A stretch of 10,012 bases of DNA from DATMTS01 sp035564555 (GTDB lineage Bacteria > Actinomycetota > Actinomycetes > Actinomycetales > Microbacteriaceae), in NCBI GenBank assembly GCA_035564555.1, contig DATMTS010000057.1, positions 1-10,012 on the forward strand, in the 5' to 3' direction. Under the pieces are notes generated by a model. That model was not told the origin of the DNA, did not search any database, and saw nothing but the letters and a program-made list of their open reading frames with translations. Both the position numbers and the translations under genes were made by a program. Of this stretch, positions 1 through 5,702 are shown piece by piece (the first letter of the stretch is position 1; each line of letters begins with the position of its first letter).

Positions 1-25
1 CAGACGGCGGCATCCTTGCGTTCAT
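1..25 (-). CDS. Possible start of a divergent gene, cut by the left edge
   Basis: On the minus strand an ATG at 25 is preceded by a G-rich Shine-Dalgarno-like tract (GGGGAGGGGCA directly before ATG). It opens a frame that reads MNARMPPS to the window edge. Only eight codons are visible, so no product can be named. If real, it diverges from the ABC exporter and the 67 bp between them would hold both promoters. The plus strand is also open across this stretch in two frames, so an upstream plus-strand gene is not excluded. Low confidence. Confidence 0.22.
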
Positions 26-80
26 TGCCCCTCCCCGTCTCGACCCGGCACCCGGTGACCGACGGCCGCCCGCGGGCTCA

Positions 81-93
81 TACGATATACGGA
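81..93 (+). promoter_or_regulatory. Probable leaderless promoter of the ABC exporter operon
   Basis: TACGAT at 81-86 fits the actinobacterial -10 consensus TANNNT and is followed by exactly six bases and then the ATG at 93. Transcription starting about 7 nt after the -10 would begin on the A of the start codon. No Shine-Dalgarno sequence precedes this ATG, which agrees with leaderless translation. No convincing -35 is seen. The same block read on the minus strand contains TATCGT (87 down to 82), so it could also serve a divergent gene. Confidence 0.5.
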
Positions 94-905
94 TGACGAC
101 CACCATCAGCGATGTGCGTCCCGGCCAGCGCACGCGCGGAGCGCGGTATCGTCACTCGCTCTGGCTGCTCACCAAGCGGGACCTGCATGTTCGCTACGCG
201 ACGAACGCGTTGGGCTACCTGTGGTCGATCCTCGACCCCTTGCTGATGGCCGGCATCTATTACTTCGTGTTCGTCGTCATCTTCCACCGCGGTGGCAGCG
301 TCGGCGAGACGCCGTACATCGTTTTCCTGCTGGCCGCTCTGCTGCCCTGGACCTGGTTCAACGGAGTCGTCTCCGACAGCACACGGGCATTCAGCCGTGA
401 GGCGAAGCTGATTCGCTCCACGTCGATTCCACGGACGATCTGGATCAACCGAATCGTGCTCAGCAAGGGAATCGAGTTCCTGCTTTCCCTGCCGGTGCTT
501 GCCTTTTTTGCGATCGTCAACGGTGCCGCACTGCGTCTGGATGTCATCTATTTCCCGCTGGCGATCGTGATCCAAGGCATACTGATGGTCGGGCTCGGAA
601 TGCTCGTGGCACCGGTCTGCGTCTTCTTCAAAGACCTCGAGCGAGCCATCAAGCTGTTCCTGCGACTGCTGTTCTACGCATCGACCGTGATGTACCAGAT
701 CACCGACATCCCTGCGGGGCTCATGCGCACGATCGCCGAGCTCAACCCGCTCGTCGGCATCCTCGGCATCTACCGATCCGCCTTCTTCGCGCACAGCCTG
801 GACTGGAAGCTCGTGATCGTCGCGGCGATCGGCAGCCTCATCGCACTGCTGCTGGGTATCTTGGTCTTCCGCCGGTCGATTCGCTCCGTGCTCAAGGAGA
901 TGTAA
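93..905 (+). CDS. ABC-2 type polysaccharide export permease (Wzm/TagG-like)
   Basis: This 270-aa protein is the membrane subunit of an ABC exporter that would move lipid-linked polysaccharide across the cytoplasmic membrane. The N-terminal cytoplasmic motif TKRDLHVRY (about residues 27-35), followed by LGYLWSILDPLL, is the hallmark of the ABC2_membrane polysaccharide/teichoic-acid family. Hydrophobic segments lie near residues 44-65, 74-92, 123-145, 151-177, 190-205 and 238-258. The motif ELNPLVGILGIYRSAFF (216-232) is the typical conserved segment before the last helix. Length matches Wzm/RfbA/TagG proteins (about 260-280 aa). The ATG at 93 was chosen for family length and the TANNNT just upstream; the frame stays open to the left edge, so a longer N-terminus cannot be fully excluded. 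The stop TAA overlaps the ATPase start by one base (TAATG), so the two are co-expressed. The closest functional parallel I know is the mycobacterial galactan exporter pair Rv3783/Rv3781; the actual substrate here is unknown. Confidence 0.9.
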   Translation: MTTTISDVRPGQRTRGARYRHSLWLLTKRDLHVRYATNALGYLWSILDPLLMAGIYYFVFVVIFHRGGSVGETPYIVFLLAALLPWTWFNGVVSDSTRAFSREAKLIRSTSIPRTIWINRIVLSKGIEFLLSLPVLAFFAIVNGAALRLDVIYFPLAIVIQGILMVGLGMLVAPVCVFFKDLERAIKLFLRLLFYASTVMYQITDIPAGLMRTIAELNPLVGILGIYRSAFFAHSLDWKLVIVAAIGSLIALLLGILVFRRSIRSVLKEM

Positions 906-1642
906 TGACGATTCGACCCGATATCGATGTCGCCGGGGTCGGCATCCGCTTCACACGCAACCGACGAGTGCGGCGCAATTTCAAAGACCTCTTCTCGACG
1001 TCTCGGCGTCGCTCACGGCCCGACGAGTTCTGGGCGCTGCGCAACGTTTCATTCAGCGTTCAGCCGGGAGAAGCGATCGGCGTCGTGGGACGCAACGGCC
1101 AAGGCAAGTCGACGCTGCTGAAGCTGGTCGCGGGTGTGATCCTGGCAGACGAGGGCACGGTCACGGTGTACGAAGGTGTGGCTCCGCTGATCGAGATCAC
1201 CGGCGGGTTCGTCGACGATCTGACCGTGCGTGACAACGTGTATCTCACGGCCGGGCTGCACGGCATGACTCGGCGCCAGATCGACGAGCGATTCGACGAC
1301 ATCATCGCATTCGCAGACATCGGCAACTTTCTCGATACCCCGTACAAGCATCTTTCCAGCGGGATGAAGGTGCGCATCGCGTTCTCCGTCATCGCGCAAC
1401 TCGAAGAGCAGATCCTGCTTGTCGACGAGGTGCTGGCGGTAGGCGATCGCGCATTCCGGGAGAAGTGCTACCGGCGCATCGAGGAACTGCTCGCCGGCGG
1501 TCGCACGATGTTCTTCGTGTCACACAACGAGCGCGACCTGCGGCGCTTCTGCACCCGCGGGCTGTATCTGGACAAGGGCGAATTGGTGCTCGACGGTCCG
1601 ATCGATGACGTACTGGAGGCGTACAACCACGACTACGGGTGA
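905..1642 (+). CDS. ABC transporter ATP-binding protein, polysaccharide export (Wzt/TagH-like, short form)
   Basis: A 245-aa ATPase that powers the permease encoded just upstream. Visible motifs are Walker A GRNGQGKST (62-70), the signature LSSGM (150-154), Walker B ILLVDE (170-175) and the switch histidine H207 in FVSHN. The segment PLIEITGGFVDDLTVRDNV (94-112) is the typical Wzt/TagH/KpsT replacement for the classical Q-loop region. The protein ends about 40 residues after the H-loop, so it lacks the C-terminal carbohydrate-binding domain of the long Wzt proteins that recognise a capped O-antigen end. It resembles the short type (KpsT, mycobacterial Rv3781), in which export does not depend on a terminal cap. 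AAGGAG at 894-899 lies five bases before the ATG and inside the end of the permease gene, giving coupled translation. The substrate is probably a surface glycan (inference); no glycosyltransferase is adjacent in the operon within this window. Confidence 0.92.
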   Translation: MTIRPDIDVAGVGIRFTRNRRVRRNFKDLFSTSRRRSRPDEFWALRNVSFSVQPGEAIGVVGRNGQGKSTLLKLVAGVILADEGTVTVYEGVAPLIEITGGFVDDLTVRDNVYLTAGLHGMTRRQIDERFDDIIAFADIGNFLDTPYKHLSSGMKVRIAFSVIAQLEEQILLVDEVLAVGDRAFREKCYRRIEELLAGGRTMFFVSHNERDLRRFCTRGLYLDKGELVLDGPIDDVLEAYNHDYG

Positions 1643-1728
1643 GCAGATCGGGCCGACTGACTCCTCCTCCACAGGATGACCATCGGCCCTCAGCTCACAG
1701 TTCGTGCCGATTCGTCGGATGCCACCCC

Positions 1729-1741
1729 TACTCTGCCGACA
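1729..1741 (+). promoter_or_regulatory. Probable leaderless promoter
   Basis: TACTCT at 1729-1734 is followed by six bases and the ATG at 1741, the same geometry as the promoter at 81-93. No Shine-Dalgarno motif is present. This supports the ATG at 1741 over upstream in-frame starts such as the ATG at 1639, which overlaps the end of the ATPase gene. Confidence 0.45.
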
Positions 1742-2049
1742 TGTTGAAAGCCGCTGATCTCCTGCCTCTCGCTGACGCGCGTCAGCCCGCGTATCCCGTT
1801 CCATTCACGTTCGACCGTTCGCGCGCTCCTCGCTACGGATTGACCAATCACAGCCTCGAGACGCTCAGCGGGGTGCGCTTCGCGCTCCTCGGCGCGGGCA
1901 GCATGCCGGCGCAGGCGCCGGTCTCGCTCCCGCCGGGCGAAACCGCGTGGATCCCGATCTTCGGCGATGATCTCGCCCGCACCACCATCCTGATCGTGCG
2001 CTGGTCGCGCGCCAACGGCGACGAGTATCTCTGGCGGGCCAGCTTCTGA
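1741..2049 (+). CDS. Conserved-looking small protein of unknown function (102 aa)
   Basis: I do not recognise a named family. The protein has no signal peptide, membrane helix or metal-binding motif, so it is probably cytoplasmic. Alternating hydrophobic and polar stretches (VRFALLGAG, ETAWIPIF, TTILIVRWSR) and the loop PPGE (64-67) suggest a small beta-sandwich in its second half (about residues 40-102). The C-terminus NGDEYLWRASF is dense in aromatic and charged residues and looks constrained. The ATG at 1741 is preferred because a TANNNT element sits six bases upstream; in-frame extension to 1639 would add 34 low-quality residues overlapping the upstream gene. It follows the ABC ATPase by 98 bp and appears independently transcribed, so an exporter-related role should not be assumed. 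Confidence 0.65.
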   Translation: MLKAADLLPLADARQPAYPVPFTFDRSRAPRYGLTNHSLETLSGVRFALLGAGSMPAQAPVSLPPGETAWIPIFGDDLARTTILIVRWSRANGDEYLWRASF

Positions 2050-2055
2050 CGCCAC

Positions 2056-2078
2056 GCTTGCTGAGCACGTCGAAGGGG
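2056..2078. repeat. REP-like intergenic motif (single copy in window)
   Basis: The spacer between two convergent genes holds CTGAGCACGTCGAAGGGG, which on the other strand reads CCCCTTCGACGTGCTCAG. This resembles the CCTTCGACnnGCTCAG core of widespread bacterial extragenic repeats, which also occur in actinobacteria. Only one copy is present here, so repetitiveness cannot be shown from the window. Confidence 0.25.
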
Positions 2079-2132
2079 CATCCGATCCGAGCGCCTGGCA
2101 GGGCGAAGCTCCGCGACCTCCAGCCGACGCCG

Positions 2133-2447
2133 CTACCGCAGTCGGCGGTCCCGTTTCTCTCGCCCGTGGATGATGTCGGCCGGGGTCAACTGACGCTTGC
2201 GCTCGGGAACGCTCTCCTTCTGGATGCCCTTCACGAACTCCCCGGGATCCGCGGCCAACGCGTTCGCGATCCGAACGAGCGTCGTCAGGCTCGGATTGGC
2301 CTTTCCGCGTTCGATCTTGCCGTAGTTCGTGACGTGCATTTCGGAGACCTCGGCGACTTCCTCCTGGCTCATCTGACGCTTGAGCCGCACCGAGCGGATG
2401 CGCTGCCCGACGATGCGCGCGGCTTCGGAGTATCGCTCTTCGGGCAT
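2133..2447 (-). CDS. XRE-family helix-turn-helix transcriptional regulator
   Basis: A 104-aa DNA-binding protein. Residues 16-70 form a Cro/C1-type HTH: RIRSVRLKRQMSQEEVAEVSE carries helices 1 and 2, HVTNYGKIERG (38-48) is the likely recognition helix, and NPSLTTLVRIANALAADPGEFV (51-72) forms the closing helices. A short basic tail (ERKRQ ... REKRDRRLR) follows with no recognisable sensor domain. It is a stand-alone small regulator like many chromosomal XRE proteins; no toxin gene or phage gene lies beside it. The ATG at 2447 has no good Shine-Dalgarno sequence; TAGACA lies seven bases upstream, an imperfect leaderless -10. Tandem direct repeats at 2469-2514 just upstream are a natural candidate for an autoregulatory operator (inference). 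The gene converges with the 102-aa gene at 1741-2049. Confidence 0.85.
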   Translation of the reverse strand: MPEERYSEAARIVGQRIRSVRLKRQMSQEEVAEVSEMHVTNYGKIERGKANPSLTTLVRIANALAADPGEFVKGIQKESVPERKRQLTPADIIHGREKRDRRLR

Positions 2448-2460
2448 GGCTTCATGTCTA
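2448..2460 (-). promoter_or_regulatory. Tentative -10 element for the XRE gene
   Basis: On the minus strand TAGACA (2460 down to 2455) lies seven bases before the ATG. It matches TANNNT except at the last, normally most conserved base, so it is weaker than the other leaderless-type promoters in the window. Confidence 0.25.
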
Positions 2461-2468
2461 GGGCGACA

Positions 2469-2514
2469 GAGTGTTTGTTATCCAGAGCGTGAACACCTGG
2501 AGCGTTTGTGCCTT
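2469..2514. repeat. Three tandem 15-16 bp direct repeats, candidate operator
   Basis: On the plus strand three units begin at 2469 (GAGTGTTTGTTATCCA), 2485 (GAGCGTGAACACCTG) and 2500 (GAGCGTTTGTGCCTT). All share GAGYGT at the start, and units 1 and 3 match at 9 of 10 leading bases (GAGYGTTTGT), 31 bp apart, close to three helical turns. They lie 22-67 bp upstream of the XRE start codon, where the -35 region would be. That the XRE protein binds here is inference. Confidence 0.45.
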
Positions 2515-2543
2515 GTTAGCCGTCCGACCGGGAAGCTTCGCCG

Positions 2544-3128
2544 CTACTCCTGCGCGTGACGCGCCATGATCGCCCGCGCAGCAGCATCCAAGGCGTCCTC
2601 GGGCATCCCAGCGTTGCTGCGCACCCGCTGGCGGCCGATCAGCAGGCTCTCGTAGTCGAACTCCGATGCCAGGATCGATCCGCTGTCGATGGCGCGCAGA
2701 CCCATCGCGTACCAGCGTTGTGCCTGCTTGTTCTCGCCGATCAACTCGAAACCGGAGCCCAGCAGGATGTAGTCCGTCACGCCGGCGGACCGTTCACGTC
2801 GCAGTTCGTCGGCGAGCGCGAAAGCGTCTTCGGTGCGTCCGGCCTGGAACAGTTCGCGAACGAGCATCACGCGGGGGCTGATCGCCACCGGACCGCCGTC
2901 GGCGATCGCCGCCTCGAACATGCGCACGGCTTCGTCGTGATCGTCTGCGTACCCGAAGTACTCCCCTGCGTCGGCAAGGAGCGCAGCACGGGAGACACCG
3001 TCGGCGAGCGTGTAGGCGCGCGCGTCGGTCGCCCAGGCGCGGAACCTCTCGGCCGCCGTCCGAGGGTCGCCGACCAGGGCGCTTTCACGGGCGTGGTCGA
3101 CGTCGTCGGGGGTGATCGGTCGGGGCAT
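2544..3128 (-). CDS. TPR-like helical-repeat protein of unknown function (194 aa)
   Basis: A soluble 194-aa protein made almost entirely of amphipathic helices. Repeat-like units are visible around residues 24-60 (RTAAERFRAWATDAR ... LLADAGEYFGY), 62-77 (DDHDEAVRMFEAAIAD), 86-110 (RVMLVRELFQAGRTEDAFALADELR) and 120-150 (ILLGSGFELIGENKQAQRWYAMGLRAI). The spacing and small/aromatic pattern (for example AGRTEDAFALADELR) fit tetratricopeptide repeats, which usually mediate protein-protein contacts. There is no signal peptide. The start ATG at 3128 is chosen because TACCCT lies six bases upstream; the frame extends further but only antisense to the neighbouring gene. It is divergent from the EcsC-like gene with a 42-bp shared spacer. 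The specific function is unknown. Confidence 0.75.
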   Translation of the reverse strand: MPRPITPDDVDHARESALVGDPRTAAERFRAWATDARAYTLADGVSRAALLADAGEYFGYADDHDEAVRMFEAAIADGGPVAISPRVMLVRELFQAGRTEDAFALADELRRERSAGVTDYILLGSGFELIGENKQAQRWYAMGLRAIDSGSILASEFDYESLLIGRQRVRSNAGMPEDALDAAARAIMARHAQE

Positions 3129-3170
3129 GGAACCAGGGTAGCGGCGCGGCCGGCACGTAGACTCGAAAGC
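3129..3170. promoter_or_regulatory. Compact divergent promoter region with two leaderless-type starts
   Basis: The 42-bp spacer holds TACCCT on the minus strand (3140 down to 3135), six bases before the ATG at 3128, and TAGACT on the plus strand (3158-3163), seven bases before the ATG at 3171. Each -10 occupies roughly the position expected for the -35 of the opposite promoter, so the two polymerases would compete for overlapping DNA. Neither gene has a Shine-Dalgarno sequence. Confidence 0.5.
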
Positions 3171-3956
3171 ATGGCACGCAAGCGCAAGCCGATGGTCACA
3201 GTGAAGGGCGACAAGGTCGCGCACGGCAAGAAACTGCCTCTGACGGCCGATCGCGGCCTGGACAGACTCATGTCGGTTCAGCGCCCCGTCGTGCTCGCCC
3301 ACCTACGCAGCATCCGCCGCAGGCATCCGGATGCCGTGTCAGCCGAAGTGATCAGGATGCTCGAGCGCCGTTACCTCGCCACGGTCACCACCAGCGGCGC
3401 TGCAGTGGGCGCGACAGCGGTGATCCCCGCGATCGGAACCGCGACGACCCTTGCTCTCTCCGGCGTCGAAACCGCCGCGTTCCTCGAGGCGACGGCGCTG
3501 TTCGCGCAGTCGGTGAGCGAGGTGCACGGCCTTCCCGTGAACGATCCAGACCGCGCACGTGCGCTGGTGATGGCGATGATGCTCGGCAAAGAGGGATCCG
3601 ATCTCGTGCGCCAATGGGGCGCGGAGGCGCTTGAAGGCGACGTGACGCGCCGGGTCTACTGGGGCGAGGTCGTCACCACGAGCCTGCCTCGCGCGGTAGT
3701 CGCTCCGCTGACCGGGAAGTTGAAGAACGCGTTCCTCAAGAAGTTCGCCGTCACCGGGAGCACGAGCATCATCGGCAAAGCGATTCCGTTCGGCATCGGT
3801 GCCGTCATCGGCGGAACGGGCAATCATCTGCTGGGCCGCCGCGTGCTGCAGAGTTCGCGCGTCGCCTTCGGTGACGCGCCGATCGCGATCGCCGAAGCCG
3901 AGTCGCAGAGCTTCGCGACCTCCGCCGGCGGCGACATCTTTCGCATCGAGCAGTGA
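3171..3956 (+). CDS. EcsC-like protein of unknown function (261 aa)
   Basis: A 261-aa protein with a basic N-terminus (MARKRKP) and two Gly/Ala-rich hydrophobic segments: residues 75-100 (SGAAVGATAVIPAIGTATT and following) and 198-222 (TSIIGKAIPFGIGAVIGGTGN). The pattern of a glycine-rich stretch before a P-x-x-G turn, a helical middle, and a late I-P-x-G-I-G-A-V-I-G-G-x-x-N segment followed by helices resembles the EcsC family, poorly characterised proteins that may associate with membranes. No signal peptide and no catalytic motif were seen. The ATG at 3171 is supported by TAGACT seven bases upstream. It converges with the glycosyltransferase operon at 3970, with only 13 bp between stops. 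The EcsC assignment is pattern-based and moderate; the gene itself is well supported by codon use and clean boundaries. Confidence 0.72.
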   Translation: MARKRKPMVTVKGDKVAHGKKLPLTADRGLDRLMSVQRPVVLAHLRSIRRRHPDAVSAEVIRMLERRYLATVTTSGAAVGATAVIPAIGTATTLALSGVETAAFLEATALFAQSVSEVHGLPVNDPDRARALVMAMMLGKEGSDLVRQWGAEALEGDVTRRVYWGEVVTTSLPRAVVAPLTGKLKNAFLKKFAVTGSTSIIGKAIPFGIGAVIGGTGNHLLGRRVLQSSRVAFGDAPIAIAEAESQSFATSAGGDIFRIEQ

Positions 3957-3972
3957 CGGCTCGGGCCGGTCA
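3954..3972. terminator. Short hairpin joining two convergent stop codons
   Basis: TGAC-GGC-TCGG-GCC-G-GTCA forms a 7-bp stem with a tetraloop and one bulged G. Its left base contains the TGA of the EcsC-like gene (3954-3956) and its right base contains the TGA (TCA on plus) of the glycosyltransferase gene (3970-3972). It has no U-tract, so it would be at best a weak bidirectional terminator. Confidence 0.35.
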
Positions 3973-4881
3973 GATGATCGGCGGCCGTCCGTGCCGGGTC
4001 ATCCGCCACACGGTGAGCCATCGGATGGGACGACGCTCCCCCGGATCGGTGCGCCAGCCTTCGCGCCAGCCTGCGAACCATGCGCGAAGGTCCCGCGGCG
4101 AGCGGATGCCGCGCAGCACCTGCACGCCTGTCCACGTGCCGACATACACCGGGATGAAGAGCGCCGGCAGATTGCGGCGAGCGAGCCATACCCGGTTGCG
4201 TGCATTCATCCTGTAGTACTCGGCGTGCCGGGTCGTCTCGACGGCAGGGTGTTCGGCGACGAGGTCGCCGGCGTACCAGACCCGCAGGCCCTGGTCCCAT
4301 ACCCGCCACGCAAGTTCTATGCCTTCGTGGGCATAAAAGAAGGGTGCCGCCCATCCACCGGCGCGCTCGAAGACCGCGCGCGGCATAACGATCGCGCCTT
4401 CCAGCACAGAGAACACGTTGCTGGAGTGTTCGGGCGAACCCTTCCTCAGCCGAGGAACCCAGCGCCTCGGCGCCGCGCGGCCCGTCGGGTCCACGATGCG
4501 TGGCTGCACCATGCCGACATCCGGATGCCGTCGCATCAGCTCGATCGCATCGGCCACGAACCGATCGCTCGCCAGCCGTTCGTCGTCGTCCAAGAACAAG
4601 AGATAGTCGCCGGCCGTCGCCGGAACACCGGCGTTGCGTCCCGCAGGGATGCCGACGTTGCGGTCCAACGCGAGTCCACGTACGCCTTGCGGCAGGTCCC
4701 TCGGCCGCCATCCGTTGCCGACGCAGACCACGTCGACACGCACCCCGGTCTGGTTGAGGATCGACTGAAGCGAGGAGCGCAGCTCGGCAGGCCTCGTGCC
4801 CTGACTGAGCACGACGACTCCTACGGACGGCGCATCGCGGTCTTCTGGTTCCGTCGCCCCGGATGCGACCTCACCGCTCAT
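3970..4881 (-). CDS. Glycosyltransferase family 2 (rhamnosyltransferase-like)
   Basis: A 303-aa GT-A fold enzyme, last gene of the three-gene operon. The nucleotide-sugar-binding half starts near residue 19 (VGVVVLSQG) and contains DRNVGIPAGRNAGV (73-86), a motif typical of dTDP-rhamnose and related GT2 enzymes, followed by the metal-binding DDD in LLFLDDDE (94-101). The acceptor half contains EGAIVMPRAVFERAGGW (161-177) and HEGIELAWRVWDQG (185-198), the usual position of the catalytic acidic residue. The C-terminal region is basic and Arg/Trp-rich (about 225-300), with one moderately hydrophobic stretch (LPALFIPVYVGTW, 238-250) that could attach it to the membrane. The start ATG at 4881 lies in a 4-bp ATGA overlap with the CDP-alcohol phosphotransferase gene and has no own Shine-Dalgarno, so it is translationally coupled. 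Donor sugar and acceptor are not deducible; an envelope glycan is likely. Confidence 0.88.
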   Translation of the reverse strand: MSGEVASGATEPEDRDAPSVGVVVLSQGTRPAELRSSLQSILNQTGVRVDVVCVGNGWRPRDLPQGVRGLALDRNVGIPAGRNAGVPATAGDYLLFLDDDERLASDRFVADAIELMRRHPDVGMVQPRIVDPTGRAAPRRWVPRLRKGSPEHSSNVFSVLEGAIVMPRAVFERAGGWAAPFFYAHEGIELAWRVWDQGLRVWYAGDLVAEHPAVETTRHAEYYRMNARNRVWLARRNLPALFIPVYVGTWTGVQVLRGIRSPRDLRAWFAGWREGWRTDPGERRPIRWLTVWRMTRHGRPPII

Positions 4882-5702
4882 GACCGTAGGCGCGACGAAC
4901 TCATGATCGCCACGAAGTGACCGATCACAGCGAAGAACGCCAGTATCACCAGCACCACCAGGTACACGCGTTCCGTCGCCGGCGACCCGGTGAACAGCGC
5001 GAGCACCGCGACCGCGAACGTGACCAGGGTGAGCTCGACCGAATGGAACATGCGGTGGAACGGAAAGAACTTGACCGCCTTGCGGGCCAACGCGATGAAT
5101 CGGTGCTGCGGCACGCCCTCGGCACGATCGGCGCCCAGTTTGCCGAGCCCCGCATAGGCGCGCGCCACGCGCACCAGGTCGTTGAGCGCCTTGTTGAACA
5201 GGATCAGCACCGCCAGCGACAACGCCAGCGTGGTCCAAAGCAGGTCTGCGGGCGCGTCGAACGGATACCCGAAGGCGCGCACCCCGAGCATCAACGCGAT
5301 GAAGAGCTCCGTCGTGTAGTGGCCGACGGCATCCAAGAAGTGCCCGGATGGCGAGGAGGTGCGACGCCATCTCGCGACCTCGCCGTCGCAGCAATCGACG
5401 AGCATCTGCAACTGGCCGAGCACGACCGCGAGCACGGCGCCCCAGATGCCTGGGATGGCCAGGACTGCCGCGGTGGCCCAGCCGGTGAGGATCATCAGCG
5501 TCGTCACGCCATTCGCGCTGATCCGCGTCTTCAGCAGCAGCCAGGTCAGGTACGGCGAGAGGTCGCGTAGGTAGAGATGGGCCGTCCAGTGCTCTGCGTT
5601 CACTCGTTGACGCACCTCGGGCGGTTGCGTCACCTCACGCAATTCGGCGATCGACCTCGGGTGTGCATACGAGTCGGCCGCGCCTGTCTGATCGGAGGTC
5701 AT
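4878..5702 (-). CDS. CDP-alcohol phosphotransferase family membrane enzyme
   Basis: A 274-aa integral membrane enzyme of the family that displaces CMP from a CDP-alcohol with a second alcohol, forming a phosphodiester. The signature is present: D103-x-x-D106-G-x-x-A-R, then eight residues, G120, three residues, D124. Where the canonical motif has a final Asp, this protein has H128 (FLDAVGHY). Hydrophobic segments lie near 65-83, 85-102, 128-146, 153-172, 222-238 and 244-266; the N-terminal 45 residues are soluble. The start ATG at 5702 has a good Shine-Dalgarno (GGAAGGA) and forms an ATGA overlap with the upstream glycosyltransferase. The position between two glycosyltransferases suggests it adds a phospho-alcohol to, or makes a lipid carrier for, a surface glycan rather than a housekeeping phospholipid (inference). 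Substrates are unknown; an alternative is phosphatidylinositol- or phosphatidylglycerophosphate-type lipid synthesis. Confidence 0.88.
   Translation of the reverse strand: MTSDQTGAADSYAHPRSIAELREVTQPPEVRQRVNAEHWTAHLYLRDLSPYLTWLLLKTRISANGVTTLMILTGWATAAVLAIPGIWGAVLAVVLGQLQMLVDCCDGEVARWRRTSSPSGHFLDAVGHYTTELFIALMLGVRAFGYPFDAPADLLWTTLALSLAVLILFNKALNDLVRVARAYAGLGKLGADRAEGVPQHRFIALARKAVKFFPFHRMFHSVELTLVTFAVAVLALFTGSPATERVYLVVLVILAFFAVIGHFVAIMSSSRLRS

Noticed and set aside
1..96. Plus-strand frame open from base 1 to a TGA at 94-96 that would overlap the permease ATG as ATGA
   Set aside because: An upstream gene coupled to the permease is possible, but the 31 codons give an unremarkable peptide, and the TANNNT six bases before ATG argues for an independent start. 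It cannot be settled without sequence to the left.
78..794. Long minus-strand open frame antisense to the permease gene
   Set aside because: Its peptide is rich in Asp, Glu, Gln, His and Arg with no domain, as expected from the complement of a high-GC coding gene.
1649..1689. GGGCCGA ... TCGGCCC inverted repeat after the ABC ATPase gene
   Set aside because: Only seven paired bases around a loop of more than 25 bases; too weak to call a terminator.
2133..2520. XRE gene as part of a toxin-antitoxin pair or a phage remnant
   Set aside because: No adjacent HigB/RelE-like or phage gene; the neighbours are convergent or separated by a regulatory spacer.
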